A stretch of 10,262 nt of DNA from Candidatus Atribacteria bacterium. Lineage in GTDB: Bacteria > Atribacterota > JS1 > SB-45 > 34-128. A program made the position numbers and the translations under genes. Shown in pieces: positions 1 through 5,868 of this stretch; position 1 is the stretch's first letter, and the number at the start of each line of letters is the position of its first letter. Under the pieces are notes generated by a model. That model worked only from the letters and a program-made list of their open reading frames with translations, made no database searches and was not told the origin of the DNA. The stretch spans positions 4,455 through 14,716 of the forward strand of contig DMCY01000073.1 in NCBI GenBank assembly GCA_003451675.1, read 5' to 3'.

Positions 1-43
1 CTTCTCTTGCTCTTTTTTATGGTAAAATAAATGAGAAGAGAAG
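1..43 (+). terminator. possible terminator hairpin of a gene left of the window
   Basis: Bases 1-8 (CTTCTCTT) pair with 36-43 (AAGAGAAG). After a bulged G, 10-12 pair with 33-35, and TTTAT (16-20) can pair with ATAAA (27-31). A short T run follows at 52-57. The structure is AT-rich and the left edge is cut by the window, so it may belong to the end of an upstream gene. It is too short and lacks the sequence features to be a T-box leader for proS. Confidence 0.3.
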
Positions 44-84
44 GAAATATATTTTTTAAGAAGAAACATTCTTTTTCTTAGATT

Positions 85-113
85 TAGACAAAAGAAAGCA
101 AATATGTTAAAAT
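85..113 (+). promoter_or_regulatory. probable sigma-70-type promoter of proS
   Basis: A -35 box TAGACA (85-90, five of six to TTGACA) is followed after exactly 17 nt by a -10 box TAAAAT (108-113, five of six to TATAAT). Transcription would start near 120 and give a short leader of about 47 nt. That leader carries the Shine-Dalgarno sequence AAGGAG (152-157), nine nt before the start codon. Confidence 0.5.
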
Positions 114-166
114 TTTTTCAATCATAATGTCTTGATAGAAGCAATTAAACTAAGGAGTACGAATAA

Positions 167-1612
167 ATGAACGATGGAGAATTTGTAAAAGAAATTGCAT
201 CTAAAGATGATGCTTTTTCACAATGGTACATAGATGTAGTTAAAAAAGCCGATTTGGCTGATTATACTATGGTAAAGGGTTGTATGGTTATAAAACCATA
301 TGGGTATGCTTTGTGGGAAAACATGCAAGGGTGCCTGGATAAAAAAATTAAAGCTACTGGCCATAAAAATGCCTATTTCCCTCTTTTTATTCCTGAGAGT
401 TTATTAACTAAAGAAGCAGAACATGTAGAAGGCTTTGCGCCAGAGGTAGCATGGGTTACCCAGGGAGGAAACCAAAAATTAGAAGAGAGATTAGCAGTTA
501 GACCAACTTCTGAGGCAATAATTGGGAGTCTTTATTCAAAATGGGTACACTCCTGGCGAGATTTACCAATTCTAATTAATCAATGGGCTAATATTGTTCG
601 CTGGGAAAAGGTAACTCGCCCTTTTTTAAGGACTACTGAATTTCTATGGCAGGAAGGTCATACTGCTCATAAAAATCAACAGGAAGCAGAAGAAGAAACT
701 TTAAAAATTTTAATGGAAGTGTACAAAGAATATATAGAGAAAGATTTAGCTATCCCGGTGCTTGTTGGTAAAAAGAGCAGTACTGAGAAATTTGCTGGTG
801 CTGAACATACCTATACTCTAGAAGCATTGATGGGTGACGGAAAAATATTACAAGCCGGTACTTCGCATAACCTGGGTCAAAACTTTGCCAAGGCTTTTGA
901 TATCCGTTTCCTAGACGAAAATCAGGAAGAGCAATATGCCTGGACTACTTCCTGGGGCACTTCAACCAGGCTTGTTGGGGGAATAATAATGGTTCATGGA
1001 GATGAACGTGGGTTAAAGATACCTCCAAGAGTCGCGCCGGTACAGGTGGTTATTGTTCCAATACTGTTTGATAAAAGCAAACAAGAGGTTTTGAAAAAGG
1101 CTCAGGAATTAAAAGCAAGGTTGTCTGAAAAGTTTAGAGTTGAATTGGATGATCGGGATGCTTATACTCCTGGCTGGAAATTTAATGAGTGGGAAATGAA
1201 AGGTGTTCCTGTTCGATTGGAAATAGGCCCCAGGGATATTATAAAAGAACAGGTAGTTGCAGTTAGAAGAGATAAAGGAGATAAATTAACCATTACAGAG
1301 GATGAACTTATCCCAACTCTGGAAAAATGGATGGATGATATTCAAGATAATTTATATATGACTGCTAAAACACGATTAGAGGGAAATATTAGATTTGCTG
1401 ATAAATACAATGACTTTAAGAACATCATGGAGGAAAAGCGCGGTTTCATCAAGGCATACTGGTGTGGTAATTCAGATTGTGAAGAAAATATTAAAAAAGA
1501 CACCAAAGCCACTATTCGTTGCCTGGCAATGCAAGACAATCATGAAAAAGGAAAATGCATTTATTGTGGGAAGGAGTCCTCTTCCCTGGTTTACTTTGGT
1601 AGAGCCTATTAG
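167..1612 (+). CDS. proS: prolyl-tRNA synthetase, archaeal/Thermus type (type 3)
   Basis: This cytoplasmic class II aminoacyl-tRNA synthetase charges tRNA-Pro with proline using ATP (EC 6.1.1.15). The 481-residue length matches the archaeal/eukaryote-like form. The common bacterial form is about 565-570 residues with an inserted editing domain, and no such insertion is present here. The catalytic core has motif 1 around residues 38-80, motif 2 at about 138-168 (RWEKVTRPFLRTTEFLWQEGH) and motif 3 near 275-290 (HGDERGLKIPPR). The HGP anticodon-binding domain follows from about 291 (APVQVVIVP). The C-terminal domain has four cysteines, C433, C438, C464 and C467, spaced as in zinc-binding ProRS of this type, and the chain ends in the family's terminal tyrosine. 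The start is supported by AAGGAG nine nt upstream. No other synthetase gene is adjacent, and its own promoter suggests a single-gene or two-gene unit with the small gene at 1750. Confidence 0.97.
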   Translation: MNDGEFVKEIASKDDAFSQWYIDVVKKADLADYTMVKGCMVIKPYGYALWENMQGCLDKKIKATGHKNAYFPLFIPESLLTKEAEHVEGFAPEVAWVTQGGNQKLEERLAVRPTSEAIIGSLYSKWVHSWRDLPILINQWANIVRWEKVTRPFLRTTEFLWQEGHTAHKNQQEAEEETLKILMEVYKEYIEKDLAIPVLVGKKSSTEKFAGAEHTYTLEALMGDGKILQAGTSHNLGQNFAKAFDIRFLDENQEEQYAWTTSWGTSTRLVGGIIMVHGDERGLKIPPRVAPVQVVIVPILFDKSKQEVLKKAQELKARLSEKFRVELDDRDAYTPGWKFNEWEMKGVPVRLEIGPRDIIKEQVVAVRRDKGDKLTITEDELIPTLEKWMDDIQDNLYMTAKTRLEGNIRFADKYNDFKNIMEEKRGFIKAYWCGNSDCEENIKKDTKATIRCLAMQDNHEKGKCIYCGKESSSLVYFGRAY

Positions 1613-1630
1613 ATTTTTAGGGTATTATAG

Positions 1631-1648
1631 CAGGATTTTACTCTCCTG
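1631..1648 (+). terminator. weak hairpin after proS
   Basis: CAGGA (1631-1635) pairs with TCCTG (1644-1648) around an 8-nt loop, and AT-rich, partly T-rich sequence follows. The stem is only 5 bp, so this is at best a partial terminator for proS. Confidence 0.25.
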
Positions 1649-1685
1649 AATATTTTATTTATAATTTTATTATATACAGTATTAA

Positions 1686-1713
1686 TTACATTCTATATTA
1701 ATGTTATTATAAT
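1686..1713 (+). promoter_or_regulatory. possible promoter of the EF-Tu-domain-2-like gene
   Basis: TTACAT (1686-1691) and TATAAT (1708-1713, a perfect -10) are separated by 16 nt, in the 137-nt gap after proS. The leader would be about 30 nt, with AAAGGAGG at 1731-1738 ahead of the ATG at 1750. The local sequence is extremely AT-rich, so chance -10 matches are common here. Confidence 0.4.
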
Positions 1714-1749
1714 ATTATAAGAAAAAAACAAAAGGAGGATTTTAAGAAA

Positions 1750-2007
1750 ATGGAGAAAGAATTAGTTGGTCATGTCATTGATTATTTTGCAAAGATTGGT
1801 GTAGCAGCCATTGATATTGAATCAGGGGAAATCAGGATAGGGGATACACTTCAATTTACCGGTCATACAACTGATTTTTCGCAGGAAATTGAATCAATGC
1901 AAATCGATAAAGAAGAAGTGGATATAGCCAGGGATGGCGATTCTGTGGGAATTAAAGTAGAAGAAAGAGTAAGAGGCGGAGATGAAGTATATAAGGTCAT
2001 AAGCTGA
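1750..2007 (+). CDS. small translation elongation factor-like protein (EF-Tu domain 2-like)
   Basis: This 85-residue cytoplasmic protein has the pattern of the stand-alone 'translation elongation factor-like' family, a single beta-barrel related to domain 2 of EF-Tu and to the C-terminal barrel of U32 peptidases. Visible hallmarks are VGHVIDYFAKIGVAAI (6-21), the turn GDTLQFTGHTTDF (31-43), the ESMQI strand (48-52) and GDSVGIKVEERVRGGDEVYKV (63-83). No GTPase domain is present, so it is not a translocating factor. The exact role of these small proteins is not established. A strong Shine-Dalgarno site (AAAGGAGG, 11 nt before the ATG) indicates good translation. The last codons (DEVYKV) form the left arm of a long hairpin that runs past the stop codon. 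The gene sits after proS and converges with the slipin gene. Confidence 0.85.
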   Translation: MEKELVGHVIDYFAKIGVAAIDIESGEIRIGDTLQFTGHTTDFSQEIESMQIDKEEVDIARDGDSVGIKVEERVRGGDEVYKVIS

Positions 2008-2035
2008 GATAAATAAAGCCTTATGTACTTCATCT
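1980..2035 (+). terminator. 17-bp stem-loop spanning the 3' end and stop codon of the EF-like gene
   Basis: Bases 1980-1996 pair with 2019-2035 over 17 consecutive positions, with one G-U wobble (1990/2025). The 22-nt loop contains the TGA stop at 2005-2007. The left arm is coding sequence (codons for DEVYKV). No run of Ts follows, so it is not a textbook intrinsic terminator. It may protect the mRNA 3' end or separate the convergent slipin transcript, which ends nearby on the other strand. Confidence 0.5.
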
Positions 2036-2125
2036 ATAATTTATCTAAATTCCAGTTTATTACCAGCTTAAATCATACAATATTAATATCTGATATCTAC
2101 TTTGAATTTTATTGTCTGTCCTTTA

Positions 2126-2929
2126 TTATTTTGTTTCTTCCTCAGGAGTAGAGGAAGATTTTTGCTGTTTGTTATAAACATCTAAAAATGGTTTAACTAA
2201 TTCCATCGGGAAGGGGAATATGGTAGTAGTATTTTTGTCTGCAGCAATAACTCCTAAAGTTTGCAGATAACGCAATTGCAATGCCAGTGGTTGTGCGCTC
2301 ATTTTTTCTGCTGCCTGAACCAGCTTCTCAGAAGCCTGGAATTCACCTTCGGCGTGAATTACCTTTGCCCTTCTCTCTCTTTCAGCTTCAGCTTGCTTGG
2401 CCATGGCGCGCCTCATATTTTCCGGTAATTCTACATCCTTTGTTTCCACGGTACTTACTTTAATTCCCCAGGGATCAGTCTGTTCGTCTACAATTTGTTG
2501 AAGGGTCTGGTTTACCTTCTCTCTTTTTGACAAAAAAGTATCTAAATCTCTTTCTCCCAAAACACTTCTCAGAGTGGTTTGGGCTATCTGGGAAGTAGCA
2601 GAGATATAATTTTCTACCGAAATAACAGCTTTAACCGGGTCAATAACCCGAAAATAAATGACTGCATTTACTTTAATAGGGACTGTATCACTGGTAATAA
2701 CTTCTTGTGCCGGTACATCCATATTGATTGTTCTCAAACTCACTTTTACCATTCGATCAACAATTGGTATAAGAATAATAAGTCCTGGTCCTTTTGCTCC
2801 TACAATTCTTCCTAAACGGAAGATTACTCCTCTTTCGTATTCTTTAACGATTTTGATAGCCTGGGATAAGATAATAACTACCACAATGATAATACCTAGA
2901 TAGATACTTAACGAGGCAATAGTATCCAT
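2126..2929 (-). CDS. slipin / stomatin-like SPFH (band 7) membrane protein
   Basis: This is a bacterial slipin, a membrane-anchored scaffold protein of the SPFH/band-7 family that oligomerises in the cytoplasmic membrane and is thought to organise lipid microdomains. It is usually partnered with an NfeD protease. The 267 residues begin with a hydrophobic segment (about 5-24). Next comes the family opening [11 protein letters not shown] (31-41), then the SPFH core with [24 protein letters not shown] (70-93) and [19 protein letters not shown] (119-137). A charged helical, coiled-coil-like stretch rich in A/E/R/K follows (174-208), and the polar tail ends EEETK. The length is typical. It is downstream of nfeD on the same strand with only 3 nt between stop and start, and its Shine-Dalgarno sequence AAGGAGG is inside the last codons of nfeD. 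Translation is therefore probably coupled. The substrates of the pair are unknown. Confidence 0.93.
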   Translation of the reverse strand: MDTIASLSIYLGIIIVVVIILSQAIKIVKEYERGVIFRLGRIVGAKGPGLIILIPIVDRMVKVSLRTINMDVPAQEVITSDTVPIKVNAVIYFRVIDPVKAVISVENYISATSQIAQTTLRSVLGERDLDTFLSKREKVNQTLQQIVDEQTDPWGIKVSTVETKDVELPENMRRAMAKQAEAERERRAKVIHAEGEFQASEKLVQAAEKMSAQPLALQLRYLQTLGVIAADKNTTTIFPFPMELVKPFLDVYNKQQKSSSTPEEETK

Positions 2930-2932
2930 TAT

Positions 2933-4258
2933 TTATTCCTCCTTATTATTAAATTTTTTTACCGTTAAGCGAAGTCCTTCTAAAGATGTAACGAGTACTT
3001 TATCTCCTTTTTTGATAGGTGTACCGTTGGATGCAATAGCTTGCCATGTTTCTCCATGAATAAATATCTGCCCATATGGGTTTAAATTAGTCCTGGCAAT
3101 TCCAATCATACCAATCATGCTTTCTTTTCCAGAAATCGGTTTTTTCCATTGAATTTTAAGACCTTTGGTTACTGCAAAGATAAAGAATATTCCGGTTGCA
3201 ACTATCATGGTAATAATAATACCAGATGAAATTTGCAAAAATGGAGCCATATCCTTGGTTAACATGAAAGAGCCAAGAGTTAAAGAAGCTATTCCTCCTA
3301 TGCTGAAGAAGCCAAATGTTGGAGTATAAATTTCGACAATAAATAAAATAAGGCCTGCTACAATAAGAATGATACCGGCAAAATTAATAGGGATCATTTG
3401 AAATGATACAAATGCTAGAATAAGGCATATGCCGCCAAAGATACCCGGGAATAAAGCTCCAGGATTACTGAATTCACCTAAAATACCGTAAATACCTAAG
3501 AATAAAAGAATATAAGCAATATTTGGATTGGTCAGGGAATGAAGAAACAAATCCTTAACAGACATTTGATGTTCAACAATCTCTTTTCCGATTGTACTTA
3601 ATTTTTTATCACCTTCGGCAGTTGTTACCTTAACTCCATCAATCATAAAAATTAAGTCATCCATACTATCAGCAACAAATTCTATAATATTATTTTCTAA
3701 GGCCTCTTGTTCGGTTATTGATATGCTATCCCGGACAAATTTTTCAGCTATCTCCACATTTCTGTTTCTTCTGGCAGCAATACTTTTAATATAGGCAGCG
3801 GCATCGTTTACTATTTTTGCGTTGGTTTCTTCGTCAATCTCCCCTTCACCCATAGCAACCGGATGCGCGGCACCAATGTTTGTTCCGGGAGCCATAGCTG
3901 CAAGATTTGCTGCCAGGGTAATAAAAGCCCCGGCAGAGGCAGCCCTTGCCCCCTGGGGGGCAATATAGATAACAATAGGGACATTGGAATTTAGTATTTC
4001 TTTAATAATCCTTCTCATGGAATTATCCAGACCACCTGGGGTGTCCATTTGAATAATAATACATTCTGCATTATTATTCTGGGCATTTGTGACTCCATCT
4101 ACAATATATTGAGCGGTAATTGGATTTATTGTGCCTTCTATGTTTAAAACATAAATAGCAGATGATTGAGCAGGTGTGCATTCTGCAAAAAATGCAATAA
4201 AAAACAAAATTATCAGCATAAGGGGCAATTTATTTTTTATATGATTTAATAGAAACAT
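2933..4258 (-). CDS. nfeD: NfeD-family membrane-bound serine protease (long form, ClpP-like domain plus NfeD barrel)
   Basis: This is a long-form NfeD protein: a ClpP-class protease domain facing outside, a multi-span membrane region and a C-terminal OB-fold barrel. Relatives such as archaeal 1510-N cleave the C-terminal region of partner stomatin. Numbering from 4282, the order is a hydrophobic signal or anchor (about 19-33), then the protease domain (about 42-215) with the DTPGG motif (80-84), probable nucleophile S116 in AASAGAF and probable catalytic K166 in YIKS. Membrane segments follow at about 255-375, then the NfeD barrel (about 385-445, with GxxGxARTxLxPxGxxxxxGxxW and IKKGDKVLV). 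The start at 4258 (MFLLNHIK, 441 residues) is preferred. It has AAAGGG at 4266-4271, seven nt away. The upstream in-frame ATG at 4282 has no ribosome binding site and sits only about five nt from the predicted transcript start. The gene forms an operon with the downstream slipin. Confidence 0.92.
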   Translation of the reverse strand: MFLLNHIKNKLPLMLIILFFIAFFAECTPAQSSAIYVLNIEGTINPITAQYIVDGVTNAQNNNAECIIIQMDTPGGLDNSMRRIIKEILNSNVPIVIYIAPQGARAASAGAFITLAANLAAMAPGTNIGAAHPVAMGEGEIDEETNAKIVNDAAAYIKSIAARRNRNVEIAEKFVRDSISITEQEALENNIIEFVADSMDDLIFMIDGVKVTTAEGDKKLSTIGKEIVEHQMSVKDLFLHSLTNPNIAYILLFLGIYGILGEFSNPGALFPGIFGGICLILAFVSFQMIPINFAGIILIVAGLILFIVEIYTPTFGFFSIGGIASLTLGSFMLTKDMAPFLQISSGIIITMIVATGIFFIFAVTKGLKIQWKKPISGKESMIGMIGIARTNLNPYGQIFIHGETWQAIASNGTPIKKGDKVLVTSLEGLRLTVKKFNNKEE

Positions 4259-4265
4259 ATTACTG

Positions 4266-4273
4266 CCCTTTCT
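4266..4273 (-). promoter_or_regulatory. ribosome binding site that fixes the nfeD start at 4258
   Basis: On the minus strand AGAAAGGG precedes the ATG at 4258-4256 by seven nt. The alternative ATG at 4282 has only AT-rich sequence upstream, so this site decides the start. Confidence 0.6.
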
Positions 4274-4293
4274 AATAATCATATGGTAATATT

Positions 4294-4302
4294 ATTATAA
4301 CA
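4294..4302 (-). promoter_or_regulatory. extended -10 promoter of the nfeD-slipin operon
   Basis: The minus strand reads TGTTATAAT here, a perfect TATAAT with the upstream TGn of extended -10 promoters. The -35 region (about 4317-4322, TTATAA) is poor, which is usual for this class. The transcript would start near 4287, giving a leader of about 29 nt to the ATG at 4258. Confidence 0.5.
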
Positions 4303-4439
4303 CAGGTAGGGAATTTTTATAAGATTTTGACATTACCTGGAGGAAAAGAAAACTCAGAAGAGAAGAAATAGCAGGAATTTTTTAAGGTTAAGAGCTTGCT
4401 ATTATTCCAAAAAGATGGTTTGATAATATTTTAGTATCA

Positions 4440-4484
4440 TTTAACAAAAAGCAAGGTCTTAGTGAAGGTCTTGCCATTGTTAAA
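4440..4484 (+). repeat. 45-nt imperfect palindrome in the leader of the EamA permease gene
   Basis: TTTAACAA (4440-4447) pairs with TTGTTAAA (4477-4484). Further in, GCAAGGTCTT (4451-4460) pairs with AAGGTCTTGC (4465-4474) over ten positions, two of them G-U wobbles, around the tetraloop AGTG. A small internal loop separates the two stems. The structure ends six nt before the GAGG Shine-Dalgarno (4491-4494). It may be an RNA hairpin controlling translation or a double operator. An intrinsic terminator is less likely, because A's rather than T's follow on the plus strand. Confidence 0.5.
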
Positions 4485-4499
4485 AAAATCGAGGTTTGT

Positions 4500-5390
4500 A
4501 TGGATGCACGGGAAAAAGAAGGAGTAATCCTGGTTATTATTTGTGTATTTATTCATGGTGCCTTGCCCATTTTAGGTAAGTATGGTGTTTCTTTGGTTCA
4601 CCCACTTTTTTTTGCATCAGTAACAAATTTGATAGCAGCAATGGGTTTGATTACATTTATCTTAATGAGAAAAAATAAAATTACGGCATTGGTAAATAAA
4701 AAATATTTCTTTTCATTGGTATTAATTGGCTTTTTTGGTACGACTATATCCAATATTTTATTCTTTTACGGCGTTAGACTAACCAGCGGTATCAATTCAT
4801 CGATTCTATTGCAGGTTGAACCCATTTACTCCCTTTTTATCGGGTATCTACTATTAAATGAAAAGGTTACCTTTCGCCAGGTTATAAGCACTCTAATTAT
4901 CATCTTTGGTACATTATTAGTAATTTTTCAGGGAACGTTAACTTTGAATTGGGGAGATTTATTGGTTTTAGGTACCCCGCTTTGTTATCAGATTGGCCAT
5001 ATTTTTAGTAAGAGATTATTAAACGAAAATCATTTAAGTCCACTTTTTATTGCTGCTGGCCGCACTTTATATGGGGGGATTTTTTTATTCATACTAAGCC
5101 AATTAGTTGGGGTGCATGAGTTTGACCGCTTGAAAGAAACTAATATTTTAGCTATTCTTATATTTTATGGACTTGTAATTTATGCCTTAACTTATTATAC
5201 CTTTTATGAATCAATTAAACGTATCAACCTCTCCAAGGCAACAGCAATTATATCGGCATATCCGGCTATTTCAATTTTACTTGCCTGGTTTATTTTAAGA
5301 GAAGTACCTGATATCTACCAGATTGGTGGATTTTTTATTATTTTATTAGGAATTATTTATCTTTCCAATCTTAAAAGTGAATTGCGCTAA
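4500..5390 (+). CDS. EamA/DMT-superfamily permease (10-TM transporter)
   Basis: This is an inner-membrane transporter of the drug/metabolite superfamily, EamA family. Members export or import metabolites such as amino acids or sugars. The substrate cannot be read from sequence. The 296-residue length is standard for two tandem EamA repeats of five helices. The repeat signature is visible twice: VEPIYSLFIGYLLLNEKVTF (106-125) followed by Q and a glycine-bearing helix, and AYPAISILLAWFILREVPDI (253-272) followed by Q and GGFFIILLGII. Hydrophobic segments lie at about 8-26, 33-55, 70-90, 98-118, 127-145, 152-170, 182-203, 216-235, 247-266 and 273-290. Basic residues after several of them fit inside loops. 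The start at 4500 has GAGG five nt upstream. The upstream frame stays open to 4392 but has no ATG, GTG or TTG. The gene stands alone, divergent from nfeD, with a palindrome in its leader. Confidence 0.9.
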   Translation: MDAREKEGVILVIICVFIHGALPILGKYGVSLVHPLFFASVTNLIAAMGLITFILMRKNKITALVNKKYFFSLVLIGFFGTTISNILFFYGVRLTSGINSSILLQVEPIYSLFIGYLLLNEKVTFRQVISTLIIIFGTLLVIFQGTLTLNWGDLLVLGTPLCYQIGHIFSKRLLNENHLSPLFIAAGRTLYGGIFLFILSQLVGVHEFDRLKETNILAILIFYGLVIYALTYYTFYESIKRINLSKATAIISAYPAISILLAWFILREVPDIYQIGGFFIILLGIIYLSNLKSELR

Positions 5391-5502
5391 ATAAATATTA
5401 GTTAATTCTTCTTCTTTCTTCCACTTATACTTACTTCCCACTTAAGAATAGCAGCTGTATTAGATTTAAAAAAAATGATAGATATTTGCTAAAATATTTT
5501 CG

Positions 5503-5545
5503 ATTTTTAGGTGTAGATATTCGCAGAGCAGGAGCACCTAGAAAT
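5503..5545 (+). terminator. 12-bp hairpin downstream of the EamA gene
   Basis: Bases 5503-5514 (ATTTTTAGGTGT) pair with 5534-5545 (GCACCTAGAAAT) over 12 positions with two G-U wobbles, around a 19-nt loop. TGTTTTC follows, a poor T tract. It lies 113 nt after the EamA stop codon. It may be a weak terminator for that gene or a folded remnant of coding sequence, since an open frame runs through it to a TAA at 5566. Confidence 0.35.
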
Positions 5546-5622
5546 TGTTTTCAGGCAGATGAATAAAGACTAAGATTTGATCTATAATTTTAACTATTAA
5601 TATGTGGTTAGTAGTTAAAATA

Positions 5623-5651
5623 TTGAAAAAAAATATTTCATGTGTTATTAT
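5623..5651 (+). promoter_or_regulatory. promoter of the sugar/inositol transport operon
   Basis: TTGAAA (5623-5628) and TATTAT (5646-5651) are separated by exactly 17 nt, each five of six to consensus. TG at 5643-5644 adds an extended -10. The predicted start of transcription is about 5658, and the LacI-type palindrome at 5662-5675 lies immediately downstream. This is a normal repressor geometry. Confidence 0.6.
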
Positions 5652-5661
5652 TAACTAAAAG

Positions 5662-5675
5662 TGCAACCGTTTGCA
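5662..5675 (+). promoter_or_regulatory. LacI-family operator
   Basis: TGCAACCGTTTGCA is a 14-bp palindrome with only one mismatched pair and a central C-G step. This is the hallmark of sites bound by LacI/GalR proteins, whose hinge-helix leucine inserts at that step. It lies at about +4 to +18 relative to the predicted transcription start. A LacI-family gene begins at 9911, at the end of the same gene run, and is the obvious candidate ligand-responsive repressor. The pairing of protein and site is inference. Confidence 0.65.
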
Positions 5676-5783
5676 TTATTAAAAATAGTTATTTCAAATA
5701 TGCAATCTTGAATTTAGTAAATTGCTTCAGTCATTTATTCTATTTTTCTAATTTAACTAATCAAAGTCAAGCTAGCCAAAACA

Positions 5784-5792
5784 TTTGCATTA
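5784..5792 (+). promoter_or_regulatory. second half-operator (direct repeat of the main operator's right arm)
   Basis: TTTGCATTA is identical to bases 5670-5678, the right half of the main operator plus three flanking bases, and lies 114 nt downstream. The left half is poorly conserved (CCAAAACA). It may be a weak auxiliary site. 114 nt is close to eleven helical turns. Confidence 0.3.
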
Positions 5793-5793
5793 A

Positions 5794-5805
5794 GGGGGTG
5801 GTTGG
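5794..5805 (+). other. G-rich run able to form a two-tier G-quadruplex
   Basis: GGGGGTGGTTGG contains four GG tracts with loops of one or two bases, in the middle of an otherwise A/T-rich leader. It lies about 64 nt before the binding protein start. It also resembles a Shine-Dalgarno sequence, but no start codon opens a credible frame after it. Confidence 0.3.
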
Positions 5806-5868
5806 TAAAAGTATAAAAATAAGTTTGCTAGTAGAATAAAATTTTGTAAATTTTAGGAGGATTAAAAG

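Larger units (their letters stand above)
5391..5868 (+). other. 478-nt non-coding region with hairpin, promoter, LacI-type operator and long leader
   Basis: No convincing gene is present. From left to right it holds a pyrimidine-rich stretch (about 5407-5442) and a 12-bp hairpin (5503-5545). Then come a promoter (5623-5651), a LacI-family operator (5662-5675), a repeated half-operator (5784-5792), a G-rich run (5794-5805) and the Shine-Dalgarno AGGAGG (5855-5860) of the binding protein gene. Bases 5772-5776 (CTAGC) and 5827-5831 (GCTAG) could also pair across the late leader. A 65-codon open frame at 5642-5839 starts inside the promoter and has no ribosome binding site, so it is not called. 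Confidence 0.6.

Noticed and set aside
1..166. T-box riboswitch upstream of proS
   Set aside because: No T-box core sequence is visible, and the predicted leader of about 47 nt is far too short.
2281..2903. Plus-strand open frames over the slipin gene
   Set aside because: The minus-strand slipin is clearly conserved. These frames are its complement and have no recognisable domains.
5642..5839. 65-codon open frame between the EamA gene and the binding protein gene
   Set aside because: It starts inside the promoter -10 region, has no ribosome binding site, runs through the operator and resembles no protein family. The region is better explained as promoter and leader.
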